A model generated the notes under the pieces. It was given only the letters and a program-made list of their open reading frames with translations. It ran no database searches and was not told the origin of the DNA. A stretch of DNA of 64,000 bases from Candidatus Tumulicola sp. (GTDB lineage: Bacteria; Vulcanimicrobiota; Vulcanimicrobiia; Eremiobacterales; Eremiobacteraceae): assembly GCA_035601835.1 (NCBI GenBank), contig DATNNM010000016.1, forward strand, positions 62,001 to 126,000, given 5' to 3'. A program made the position numbers and the translations under genes. The stretch's first letter is position 1; each line of letters opens with the position of its first letter. Positions 25,780 to 33,428 of this stretch are shown piece after piece.

Positions 25780-25809
25780 GAAACTTTTTCGCGAGGATTT
25801 GTGTATAAG
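25780..25809 (+). promoter_or_regulatory. ECF-type promoter in front of the sigma factor gene
   Basis: GAAACTTTTT (from 25780) and GTATAAG (25803-25809) are 17 nt apart when counted from the end of GAAACT. A GAAC/GAAAC-type -35 with T-rich spacing is typical of autoregulated ECF sigma promoters. The start site would be near 25815, just before a GGGAGG (25818-25823). Confidence 0.5.
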
Positions 25810-25842
25810 TCATCAACGGGAGGTTCGACGATCAACGCTGGG

Positions 25843-26466
25843 GTGCCGGACGAGGCGCTGGTAGGCCTCGTCCTCCAAGGGAACTCTGGTGCGTTTGAGC
25901 CGCTCGTCGAGCGGCATAAGCGGGGCATCGTGAACTTCCTCTACGGTTGCGTGCGGTCAGCCGAAGACGCCAACGATCTGGCACAGGAGACTTTCATCCG
26001 AGCATATGCGCACTTGCGAACCTTCAACCCCCAATTGGCGAAGTTCTCGACATGGCTCTACCAGATCGCGCGCAACACGGCGCGCACTCATATCGGCAAG
26101 GACCGGCGTCGACCGCAGATCGAGGAATTGTACGAAGACGAAACGCTGGAGCAGCGGCTCCCGGATACGCGGCGTGAGGCCGCTCCCGAAGCCATGATCC
26201 TCGCTGAGGACGAACAGAAAACCGTGCGCGAGGCGCTTGCGGCTGTGCCCGAGCGGATGCGCACGGCGCTCGCGTTCCGCTACTACAAGCATATGGAATA
26301 TCAAGAGATCGCCGACGCCATGGGGGTGTCGCTCGGCAACGTCAAGACCCTGATCCATCGCGGCAAGGCGGCGCTGGCGCGCACGCTCGGCCGCACGCGC
26401 GATTTTGAAGCGATCGCGACGCATCAAACTCCGGAGGTAGGCGGACATGAAGTGCTCTGCCTGTGA
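25843..26466 (+). CDS. ECF-type RNA polymerase sigma factor
   Basis: About 207 residues from GTG at 25843. Region 2 is RGIVNFLYGCVRSAEDANDLAQ and TFIRAYAHL...FSTWLYQIARNTAR; region 4 is ALAFRYYKHMEYQEIADAMGVSLGNVKTLIHRGKAAL, with a clear helix-turn-helix. It should direct transcription with the anti-sigma factor encoded next. The start is uncertain: GGGAGG is 19 nt before this GTG but 7 nt before an in-frame ATC at 25831, while an in-frame GTG at 25801 lies inside the likely -10. The stop overlaps the anti-sigma start by 20 nt. Confidence 0.92.
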   Translation: MPDEALVGLVLQGNSGAFEPLVERHKRGIVNFLYGCVRSAEDANDLAQETFIRAYAHLRTFNPQLAKFSTWLYQIARNTARTHIGKDRRRPQIEELYEDETLEQRLPDTRREAAPEAMILAEDEQKTVREALAAVPERMRTALAFRYYKHMEYQEIADAMGVSLGNVKTLIHRGKAALARTLGRTRDFEAIATHQTPEVGGHEVLCL

Positions 26467-26980
26467 GGCGCGCCTCCCGGCGTACCTCGACAACGATTGT
26501 GCACCGCGTGAAGCCGAAGCGCTCGCGCAGCATCTGACTTCGTGCGCGGACTGCCGCGCACAGGCGGAGCGGCTGCGCGCCGTTGAGCTGCGGCTGGCGC
26601 GCGTGCGCGGCATCGAGCCGCGCGCCGACTTCACGCACGCGGTGATGGCGCACATCGCCGTCATGCCGGCGCCGGTCGCGCGGCGCGCGCCGCTGTGGCT
26701 GCTCTTCTTGTACGTTCCGGCCGCATGGGCGGTGCTGTTCGCACTCACCGCGCTGCGCATCATCGACTGGCAGCGCGTCACTGCCGGCCTCTCGGTTTTC
26801 TCGGGCAAGCTCGGCGTCGCCGCCGAGACGCTCTACCACGTCGTCCAACACTTCCATCTCACCGCGTACGCGCTGTCCGGCGCGACGCTGGAAATAGCGC
26901 TGCTTGCGCTGGCCGTCGCCGTCGCTCGCATCTATCTGTTGAATATGCCAAGCTGGGGACTAGGAGCACGAGTACGATGA
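26447..26980 (+). CDS. Zinc-finger anti-sigma factor, membrane-anchored
   Basis: A 177-residue protein. The N-terminal domain has CSACEARL and HLTSCADC, the His-Cys-Cys zinc-binding pattern of ZAS/zf-HC2 anti-sigma factors. Two hydrophobic segments follow (about residues 85-105 and 145-170). It probably holds the sigma factor at the membrane until a signal arrives. Its start lies inside the sigma gene, and its stop overlaps the next start as ATGA, so the three genes form one coupled unit. Confidence 0.9.
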   Translation: MKCSACEARLPAYLDNDCAPREAEALAQHLTSCADCRAQAERLRAVELRLARVRGIEPRADFTHAVMAHIAVMPAPVARRAPLWLLFLYVPAAWAVLFALTALRIIDWQRVTAGLSVFSGKLGVAAETLYHVVQHFHLTAYALSGATLEIALLALAVAVARIYLLNMPSWGLGARVR

Positions 26981-28002
26981 GGATTCAAGACACGACGGCC
27001 CCCGCTCAGGCATCGGCGAGATGGTGGTTCTTGCTGCAGGCCATCGCAGCGATAATGGTGCTGGCGACGCCCGTCTTTGCGAGAAGTCACGGCGGCTACA
27101 GCGACGTCGTCCAATTCGGCAGCAGTGTCGTCATCGGCGAGGGCGAGGACGTCGCCGACGTGGTCGTGTTCGGCGGCGACGTGGCCGTGCATGGCCACGT
27201 CCACGGCGATGCGGTCGTCTTCGGCGGCGATCTGCATGTCTACCCGGAGGGCCAAGTGGACGGGGACGGCGTCGTCTTCGGCGGCTCCCGCATCAATGAT
27301 TCCAAGACTCGCAAACCCCACGTGGTTCCCACGCCTATGGGAACCGGCGAGCCGACGGAAACGCCGAACATGTCGGGGTCCGACAACGGCGGCAGCTATG
27401 TGGCGAACGATTTCAGCGCCGGCCTGCATTGGATCAACTTCGTGATCGCTGACGCCATACTCGCATTCCTGGCGTTCCTGCTGTTCCCGATACGCGCGCG
27501 GATCACGCTCGATCACATGACCGCGCAGCCGCTCGTTTCGGTGCTCTTGGGCTTCTTCGCGCCGATCCTGCTGGCGCTCGTCATGCTCGTGATGGTCGTG
27601 ACCGTCATCGGCATTCCGCTCGTGCCCGTCGTGGCCGTCGCCTTCCTGCTCGCCTACCTCATCGGCAAAGCCACGATCGGGGCATTCGTGGGCCGGCGCC
27701 TGCTCGAAGTCGCAAAAGTCGTCGAACCGAATCCGCTTGCCGCGGTGGCGCTCGGCTTGCTCATCATGGTGGTGGTGTGCGGCGTGACGCCGCATTGGTT
27801 CGGCGTCCTCATCTTCATCGCAATCGGCGCGCTTGCATCGGGTGCAGCGCTTCTCGGCCTCATGCGCGTGCGTGCGGGGCTCACTGGTCCGCCGCCGCCG
27901 AGCGGCTACGTGCCGGTGCCGGTCGGAGGCTATCCGCCGAGCGGGTATCCGCCGGGCGGTTATCCGCCTCCACCGCCCTCCGGACCACCCGCGGTCCCAT
28001 AA
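26977..28002 (+). CDS. Exported bactofilin-like/membrane protein with Pro-rich C-terminus
   Basis: A 341-residue protein. It has a signal-like helix (about residues 20-36), then a hydrophobic-Gly repeat region (VVFGGDVAVHGHVHGDAVVFGGDLHV), which reads like a bactofilin/polymer-forming beta-helix. About four membrane helices follow (about 150-280), then a GYPPSGYPPGGYPP tail. A TAGGAG precedes the ATG. As the third gene of the sigma/anti-sigma unit it is a likely regulon member or part of the sensing arm. Function is unknown; the polymer-forming reading is inference from the repeat pattern. Confidence 0.75.
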   Translation: MRIQDTTAPAQASARWWFLLQAIAAIMVLATPVFARSHGGYSDVVQFGSSVVIGEGEDVADVVVFGGDVAVHGHVHGDAVVFGGDLHVYPEGQVDGDGVVFGGSRINDSKTRKPHVVPTPMGTGEPTETPNMSGSDNGGSYVANDFSAGLHWINFVIADAILAFLAFLLFPIRARITLDHMTAQPLVSVLLGFFAPILLALVMLVMVVTVIGIPLVPVVAVAFLLAYLIGKATIGAFVGRRLLEVAKVVEPNPLAAVALGLLIMVVVCGVTPHWFGVLIFIAIGALASGAALLGLMRVRAGLTGPPPPSGYVPVPVGGYPPSGYPPGGYPPPPPSGPPAVP

Positions 28003-28005
28003 CAG

Positions 28006-28025
28006 CACGGACCTAAAGGTCCGTG
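28006..28025. repeat. REP-like palindrome, CACGGACC arm variant, between convergent genes
   Basis: CACGGACCTAAAGGTCCGTG has perfect 9-bp arms around AA. It shares the CTAAAG centre with the other copies but has entirely different arms. It lies between the stop of the bactofilin-like gene (28002) and the stop of the serine hydrolase (28040) and could act as a bidirectional terminator hairpin. Confidence 0.8.
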
Positions 28026-28039
28026 GGTACGGTCTAGGG

Positions 28040-29488
28040 TTATTTCAGCGAGGCCAGCAGCTCGCCGTAGACGATCTCGAACTTCTGCTCGTCCAGCGAC
28101 TTGCGATCGTTCCACGTCGCCGACACGCAATAGCTCGCGCCGTTCGCGGCGGTCACCATCGTCGTCAGATTGAGCACGCCGGGCTCCGAGCCGCCTTTGA
28201 ATGCGATGCGCTTCCATTGCGCCCGATTGGCGACGCCTGGGTTGATGCCCATCAGCGGCAGATCAGCGACGCCTTTCATCAGCGCGCATAATTCATGCGT
28301 CGTGAAGAACCACTCGACGTCGGTCGCGAGCGGCATGCCGGTGAATATCGCCACGGAGGGCAGGGGACGCTTGAGCGTCGCAGCCACCGCCGCGCGCCGT
28401 TCCGCCACGTCGCCCTTACGGTAGCGTACCAACAGATCCGCATTGGCCGGCGCCTTCAAGATGAACGCCTCGCGGGTTGTGAGATACGGACGATTGCGCG
28501 TTTCGCCGTACGCCTCGACCGCCGCGCGCCCCACAAGATGCGCGAGCGTGTCGGCAGCGGTGTTGTCGCTCTGAGAGATCATGAGCGCGGCCAGCGAATA
28601 GATCGTCAGCTGCGCATCGACTGGCCAGGTCTGTAAGATGCCCGAGGGCAGGCTTTTCCACTCGGGGCGCAAGCGCACGGTCTCACCCCACGCGTGCTTG
28701 CCGGTCGCGATCTGCGCGCGCAGCGCGTTGAGCACCGCCAGCTTGAAAGCCGAGCCGACCGCGAGAGCCGCGCCGGGGTTGGCCGCGACCACGTCGCTGC
28801 CATCTCGCAAAACAAGAACGCTCACCGTGCCGGGGAGCGCCTTGAACTGCTCGAGGGCCTGTTTGACGCCGCTGCCCTTCAGGACCGGTGGCTTGAAGAA
28901 CAACTGGACGATACGCCCGTCGGCGTCGAGCCCGATCGTGCTCGGCACGGAGCCGCGCTCGAATTCGACGGAGAACGCGCCGCCGTCTTCCGTCACGGCC
29001 TTATACGCGCCAAGATTCGACTTGAATTGATCGACGATCGCCTGGAGTTGGGAGAGCGGTACTTGCCCGAGAACCGACGCCGCAAACCATTCCGGCTGCA
29101 GCTTGTCGCTCACGAAAAGGCGCTCGAGCGCCGCCTTGGGAGTCAGCCCGCCGTTGAGCACCGCCGGCCGGAAGAACAGCCCGTCGATGCGGCCCTGGTC
29201 GTCGAGATGGATGGTGGCCGGCACGCTGCCTTTTTCGAAGACCACGGAGAAGCTGTTCGTGGCGGGCAGCTCCACGCGCTGGTATTTGCCGAGCTGACCA
29301 CCGAGCTGCGTCACGATAGCCTTGACTTGATCGACGCTCACCTGCGCGAGGAACACCGGCGCGAACCATTCTTGTTTGACGGCATCGCTCGCGAACAGCC
29401 GCTCGAGCGCGGCCTTCGGTGTGATCGTGTCCGCGCGGCTGGGCACTGCGATCATGACTAGCAGGAGCGCAAGCAGGAAGCGTTTCAT
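28040..29488 (-). CDS. Exported serine hydrolase (class A beta-lactamase fold) with a duplicated N-terminal domain
   Basis: A 482-residue protein from ATG (MKRFLLALLL, signal peptide about 1-20). Two tandem copies of an ~90-residue unit follow: TPKAALERLF...EWFA...SVPATI.LDDQGRI..LFFRPAVL and a second similar copy. The C-terminal penicillin-binding fold has GSAFKLAVL (Ser and Lys of SxxK, about residue 244), SDNTAAD (SxN) and FKGGSEPG in place of KTG. The architecture resembles LpqF/ORF12-type hydrolases, which have one N-terminal NTF2-like domain. Activity could be esterase, peptidase or lactamase; a classical beta-lactamase is not established. Confidence 0.82.
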   Translation of the reverse strand: MKRFLLALLLVMIAVPSRADTITPKAALERLFASDAVKQEWFAPVFLAQVSVDQVKAIVTQLGGQLGKYQRVELPATNSFSVVFEKGSVPATIHLDDQGRIDGLFFRPAVLNGGLTPKAALERLFVSDKLQPEWFAASVLGQVPLSQLQAIVDQFKSNLGAYKAVTEDGGAFSVEFERGSVPSTIGLDADGRIVQLFFKPPVLKGSGVKQALEQFKALPGTVSVLVLRDGSDVVAANPGAALAVGSAFKLAVLNALRAQIATGKHAWGETVRLRPEWKSLPSGILQTWPVDAQLTIYSLAALMISQSDNTAADTLAHLVGRAAVEAYGETRNRPYLTTREAFILKAPANADLLVRYRKGDVAERRAAVAATLKRPLPSVAIFTGMPLATDVEWFFTTHELCALMKGVADLPLMGINPGVANRAQWKRIAFKGGSEPGVLNLTTMVTAANGASYCVSATWNDRKSLDEQKFEIVYGELLASLK

Positions 29489-29515
29489 CGGTTCGCCCTT
29501 CACTCCGAGCTCGAA

Positions 29516-29595
29516 CCGGGGCTAAAGCCCCGGCACTACATCCGAGCTTCGCTCGGAACGCTACATTTTTTCCGAGCTTCGCTCGGAACGCTGCA
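29516..29595 (-). repeat. Array of three REPs between serine hydrolase and M3 peptidase
   Basis: One copy of CCGGGGCTAAAGCCCCGG-CACTACA (29516-29540) is followed at once by TCCGAGC-TTC-GCTCGGAACGCTACA (29541-29565). A second copy follows (29571-29595), ending GCTGCA. The last two have 7-bp arms and share the tail TGTAGCG. They fill almost the whole gap between the hydrolase start and the peptidase stop. Confidence 0.92.
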
Positions 29596-29597
29596 TG

Positions 29598-31667
29598 TTA
29601 TTTCGTGATGCCGATATCTTTGTAGAACGCATCGAAGCTGACCGGGCGGCCCAAGAATTTCTGCATCAGTTGATCCGGCTCTTCGGTGGCCCCAGGCTCC
29701 AAGATATCCGTGCGATATTGCATGCCGACGACCGGGCTCTCCAGCCCGCCGGCCTGGAACTTCGTGAACATGTCCTGCGCGAATACCTTCGACCACATGT
29801 AGCTATAATAACCGGCGTCGTAGCCGCCCATGAGGTGACCGAAGCTCGCCTGCGGATAGGTGCCGGGAATGGCGCTGAACGCGGTGAGCTTGCTCCGCAG
29901 ATCGAACCACGTCTTGGTCGTGTCGACGTGCGCGCCCGCGCTGTGGATCGTCATGTCGAACGTCGCGTAGAAGTCTTGCGTGGTCCATTGCACGCCGTCG
30001 TCCACGTGCTTGAGCGCGATCATCTTCGCGATGAGCGCGTCGGGGAGCGGGGCGCCCGTCTTCACGTTGCTCGATACTTCTTTGAGGATCGAGGGCTGCC
30101 ACATCCAATTCTCGAGCATTTGCGAGGGCGCTTCCACGAAATCGGTGCGCACGTTCGTGCCGTACAGCGTTTCGTATTTCGCCTTGGACAGCGTGCCGTG
30201 CATGCAGTGGCCGAACTCGTGGAAGAACGTCACCACCTCATCGTGGCTGAGCAGCGCGGGTTTGCCCGCTTCGGGCAGCGGCCAATTGCCGACGATGGAG
30301 GATACCGGCCTCTGATACGATCCGTCGGGCAGCACGCGTCCTGGGCGCAACCCGAAATTGGCGAAGTGCCCGTACTTGCCGGGGCGCGGATACAGGTCGA
30401 GATAGAACCAGCCGATCGGCGTTCCCGATGCCGCATCAACGATCGAGAACTCTTTGACCTCCGGAGCCCACGCGTCGGGCGGCGTGATCTCCTGGAACCT
30501 CACGCTCAACATCTTCTGGTAGATGCCGAGCACGGCCGCTATCACTTTCTCGACCGGGAAATACTGGCGCACCTCGGCATCGTCCACCGCGTACTTGGAT
30601 TTCACGAGTTTGCGCTCGTAGTAGCTGTAATCCCACGGCCGGAACGGGCTTCGATCGCCACGTGAGCGCTTGAGCGCGGCGAGCACCGCGATCTCCGATT
30701 TGGCCTTCGTCAGCAGCTTGGCGTCGATGTTGCTCAAGAACGCCGTGACGCGCTCGGGCGTCTTCGCCATCTTGGCATCGAGCCCGTATGCAGCCCACGT
30801 GGGAAAGCCGAGCAGGTGGGCGAGCTGATCGCGCACGGCGATCGCCTCTTCGAGGCGCTGCACGTTCTTTTGGCCGCCGCGCATGTAGTACGCGCGATAG
30901 TAACGCTGACGCGCCGCCCCCGAAGTCTCGTTGGGAAGGAATTGGTCGATGGAGCCTTCGTTCACCGGAACGAGGTAGCCGGAGCCGCTCGCCGTTAGGG
31001 TCGCCAAGAACGAGTGGGGCAGCGAAGCCGCCTCGGCCTTGGAGATGGCGATCGTGGTCTTGTCCTCAGCCAGCGCGACGCCGAAATCCCGCTGGAGATC
31101 GTTCAGGTGATCGAAGAGCTTGGTGACTTGGGCTCGCGTCGCGTCGTCAAGTCCCGCGCCCGAGCGGCGGCCGGCGTCGACATACAGTTCGACCAGTTTG
31201 CGGTCGGCCTCGCTCGTCAGGGCCGCATTCACGTGTTGCTTCTCTGCCATCGCATAGATCTTCGGATCCGCTCCGAGCTCGACGCCGAAATTGGCGGCCT
31301 GCTGGTTGCATGCGTTCGACGCGTCGCGCACGGCTTTGTCGGCCGCCGTTTGGCTCAGGAAGCTTTGCGCGATGAGCGTGTCGTTAAGATCGGCGGCGAC
31401 CACCTCGACCGCGGCCACGCCGCTTGCCAAGGTGCTCTGGCCGGCGGCCTGCGCGTCGATCGTCTTGATCTTGTCGCCGGCGGTCTTGAGTGCGGCCGCG
31501 CAACTCGTCTTGATGTCGTCGGGGCTGAGTTTCCAGCTGATGCCGGTGTTCGCCGGCAGCGGCGCCCCGGCAGGCGGCGGCGCGTCCGCGAACAGCGGCG
31601 CGGGGATGGAGCTAAGCGAAAAAATGGCCGCCAACGTGGTCGCGGCGAGACGATAAGTACGGGTCAC
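29598..31667 (-). CDS. M3-family oligopeptidase (thimet/oligopeptidase A-like), exported
   Basis: A 689-residue zinc metallopeptidase with a signal peptide (about residues 1-27, ending PAPLFA). The active-site HEFGH lies in VTFFHEFGHCMHG (about residue 480); the third ligand Glu is in FVEAPSQMLENW. C-terminal helices include GYDAGYYSYMWSKVFAQDMF, typical of M3A enzymes. These degrade short peptides; a periplasmic location is unusual for the cytosolic OpdA/Dcp group. It could be a Dcp- or OpdA-like enzyme; specificity is unproven. A REP at 31696-31720 lies just upstream. Confidence 0.92.
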   Translation of the reverse strand: MTRTYRLAATTLAAIFSLSSIPAPLFADAPPPAGAPLPANTGISWKLSPDDIKTSCAAALKTAGDKIKTIDAQAAGQSTLASGVAAVEVVAADLNDTLIAQSFLSQTAADKAVRDASNACNQQAANFGVELGADPKIYAMAEKQHVNAALTSEADRKLVELYVDAGRRSGAGLDDATRAQVTKLFDHLNDLQRDFGVALAEDKTTIAISKAEAASLPHSFLATLTASGSGYLVPVNEGSIDQFLPNETSGAARQRYYRAYYMRGGQKNVQRLEEAIAVRDQLAHLLGFPTWAAYGLDAKMAKTPERVTAFLSNIDAKLLTKAKSEIAVLAALKRSRGDRSPFRPWDYSYYERKLVKSKYAVDDAEVRQYFPVEKVIAAVLGIYQKMLSVRFQEITPPDAWAPEVKEFSIVDAASGTPIGWFYLDLYPRPGKYGHFANFGLRPGRVLPDGSYQRPVSSIVGNWPLPEAGKPALLSHDEVVTFFHEFGHCMHGTLSKAKYETLYGTNVRTDFVEAPSQMLENWMWQPSILKEVSSNVKTGAPLPDALIAKMIALKHVDDGVQWTTQDFYATFDMTIHSAGAHVDTTKTWFDLRSKLTAFSAIPGTYPQASFGHLMGGYDAGYYSYMWSKVFAQDMFTKFQAGGLESPVVGMQYRTDILEPGATEEPDQLMQKFLGRPVSFDAFYKDIGITK

Positions 31668-31695
31668 TTGAGGATCCTTTCGGCGCCCTAGAGAT

Positions 31696-31720
31696 CCGGG
31701 GCTAAAGCCCCGGCACTACA
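31696..31720 (-). repeat. REP copy between gctB and the M3 peptidase
   Basis: A perfect CCGGGGCTAAAGCCCCGG palindrome with a CACTACA tail, 19 bp after the gctB stop and in the promoter region of the M3 peptidase. Confidence 0.93.
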
Positions 31721-31738
31721 AATGAGGCGATACATGGG

Positions 31739-32473
31739 TTAGAGATACAGGTGGTCCGGGTCCAATACGTCGCGCAACAGGTGCAGTTCCTCGGCGCTGG
31801 GCGGCTCCACGGTAACCAGATCGCGCCTCACCCGCAACGGCCAGCCGACTTTCTGTTTGACGTCCTCGGCCTTCACGCCCGGGTAGATCGCCACCAATTC
31901 GAGCTCTCCATCCTCGAGCGAAGGCGCAAGAATGCCGACGTCGGTCACGATGCGCACGGGCCCGCCGCCCGGCAAGTCGAGCGAACGCCGCGTGCCATAT
32001 TTGTTGACTTGACCGGGCGAGGTCAGAAAATCCACGTCTTTGGGGAAGGTGCGTGCCGACAGCGGCGCGACCACGATGACGCGCTTGGCGTGGATCGCGA
32101 TCTCGCAGGCGCCGCCGCTGCCGGGCAATCTCACCTTTGGATGCGCGTACGGCCCGATGACGGTCGAGTTGATGTTGCCGAAGCGATCGATCTGGGCGCC
32201 GCCGAGAAACCCGACTTGGATGCGCCCGCCCTGCAAGTACCACTGGAACACTTCGGACATAGAGGCGACGCCCAGCGAATCGGTGACGAGCGCCGGATCG
32301 CCGATGGAGACCGGCAGGCGCTCGGGCTTTGCGCCCACCGCACCCGATTCGTAGATCAGGACCAGATTGGGGGCGTGCGTGGCGCGCGCCAAGTTGCACG
32401 CCAGATTCGGCAGCCCGATGCCGACGAAGACGACGTCGCCGTCGTGCAGTTCGCGCGCGGCCCGCACCGCCAT
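31739..32473 (-). CDS. gctB: CoA-transferase subunit B (glutaconate/3-oxoadipate type)
   Basis: A 244-residue class I CoA-transferase beta subunit. VVFVGIGLPNLACNLAR begins the fold, and the catalytic Glu is in LIYESGAVGA, with GRIQVGFLGGAQIDRFGN following. It moves CoA between carboxylates with GctA. Homologues usually begin with Y-T-x-x-E-L-M before the helix. Here AYTNAEL precedes the ATG in frame, but no ATG, GTG or TTG start precedes it because a REP occupies the sequence immediately upstream (32496-32522). The protein therefore probably starts at ATG 32473, about eight residues short. Confidence 0.88.
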   Translation of the reverse strand: MAVRAARELHDGDVVFVGIGLPNLACNLARATHAPNLVLIYESGAVGAKPERLPVSIGDPALVTDSLGVASMSEVFQWYLQGGRIQVGFLGGAQIDRFGNINSTVIGPYAHPKVRLPGSGGACEIAIHAKRVIVVAPLSARTFPKDVDFLTSPGQVNKYGTRRSLDLPGGGPVRIVTDVGILAPSLEDGELELVAIYPGVKAEDVKQKVGWPLRVRRDLVTVEPPSAEELHLLRDVLDPDHLYL

Positions 32474-32495
32474 CAGTTCGGCGTTGGTGTAAGCA

Positions 32496-32522
32496 GCGGG
32501 ATCTAAAGATCCCGCTCCACTA
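32496..32522 (-). repeat. REP-like palindrome, GCGGGATC arm variant, at the gctA stop / gctB start
   Basis: GCGGGATCTAAAGATCCCGC is a perfect 9+2+9 palindrome with tail TCCACTA. Read on the gene strand, the tail is TAGTGGA, and its TAG is the gctA stop codon; GGAG is the other typical RAYT tetranucleotide. It separates the two CoA-transferase subunits. Confidence 0.85.
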
Positions 32523-33428
32523 GTAACCGTAGTTGACTCCGGCGGAGATACGCGGCTTTGCGCTCAGGCGTGCCACGGTTTCGCTCCCCAATCGCTTGAC
32601 GTACTCGGCACGATCCGCGACCCCATACACCCATTCTTTGAACCAGCGTTCGAGCCGCTCAGTTTCGCGCGACTGCTCGTCCCATGCGACGTAGTACTCG
32701 TTGTCTCGATCGTAATAGCCTTGCGCGTACGAAGGATGCGCGCCCCACGGCTCGTGCACGACGGCGTCCACGATAAAGCCTGGGAACACCGTGCGGTTCG
32801 GGTCGGCGCGGATCACGCTCTCTTCGACGATCTCCTCCACCACGACGATCACGCGCTTGGCGGCGAACGCGGCCTCCTTCTGCACCCCGTACAGTCCCCA
32901 GATCTGCGTGTCGCCCGACGCATCAGCGCGCTGCGCGTGGACGATGGTCACGTCCGGGTTGAGCGCCGGCACGGTGGCCAGGGCTTCGCCGGTGTAGGGG
33001 CACTCGACCGTTCGGATCTGCGGGTTGACGGCCGGCAGATCGCTGCCGCGATAATTGCGCAGCGGCCAGAATGGAAGGTTGGCAGCGCCGGCCGACATGC
33101 GCGCGACGAGTCCGAAATGCGAATACTCTTCGAGCTCGAGCGGTGCGGGCTCGGCCCGTTCGACCGCTCTGCGCAGCGCATGCAGCGAACCGAGGCCCGG
33201 GTTGCCGGCCCAAGAAAAAATAAGCTTGCGCGCGCAGCCGGCGGCGATGAGCTGATCGTAGATGAGGTCGGGTGTGAGCCGGCAGAGCGTCAGATCGCGG
33301 CGCTTTTGGCGGATGATCTCGTGCGCCGCTGCGAAACAGATGAGGTGCGTGAAGCCCTCGATCACGACGAGGTCGCCGTCATGCACGAAGCGCGAGATCG
33401 CCTCGCGCATCGTCATGACTTTGTTCAA
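32520..33428 (-). CDS. gctA: CoA-transferase subunit A
   Basis: A 302-residue alpha subunit paired with GctB. It has TMREAISRFVHDGDLVVIEGFTHLICFAAAHEIIRQ, IYDQLIAAGCARKLIFSWAGNPGLG and DVTIVHAQRADASGDTQIWG, typical of class I CoA-transferase A subunits. A TTG at 33428 would overlap the aminotransferase stop (TTGA); ATG at 33416 (MTMREA) is a good alternative. The stop codon lies in the tail of the adjoining REP. Neighbouring aminotransferases and an aldehyde dehydrogenase suggest a role in catabolism of amino-acid-derived carboxylates; the substrate is unknown. Confidence 0.9.
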   Translation of the reverse strand: MNKVMTMREAISRFVHDGDLVVIEGFTHLICFAAAHEIIRQKRRDLTLCRLTPDLIYDQLIAAGCARKLIFSWAGNPGLGSLHALRRAVERAEPAPLELEEYSHFGLVARMSAGAANLPFWPLRNYRGSDLPAVNPQIRTVECPYTGEALATVPALNPDVTIVHAQRADASGDTQIWGLYGVQKEAAFAAKRVIVVVEEIVEESVIRADPNRTVFPGFIVDAVVHEPWGAHPSYAQGYYDRDNEYYVAWDEQSRETERLERWFKEWVYGVADRAEYVKRLGSETVARLSAKPRISAGVNYGY

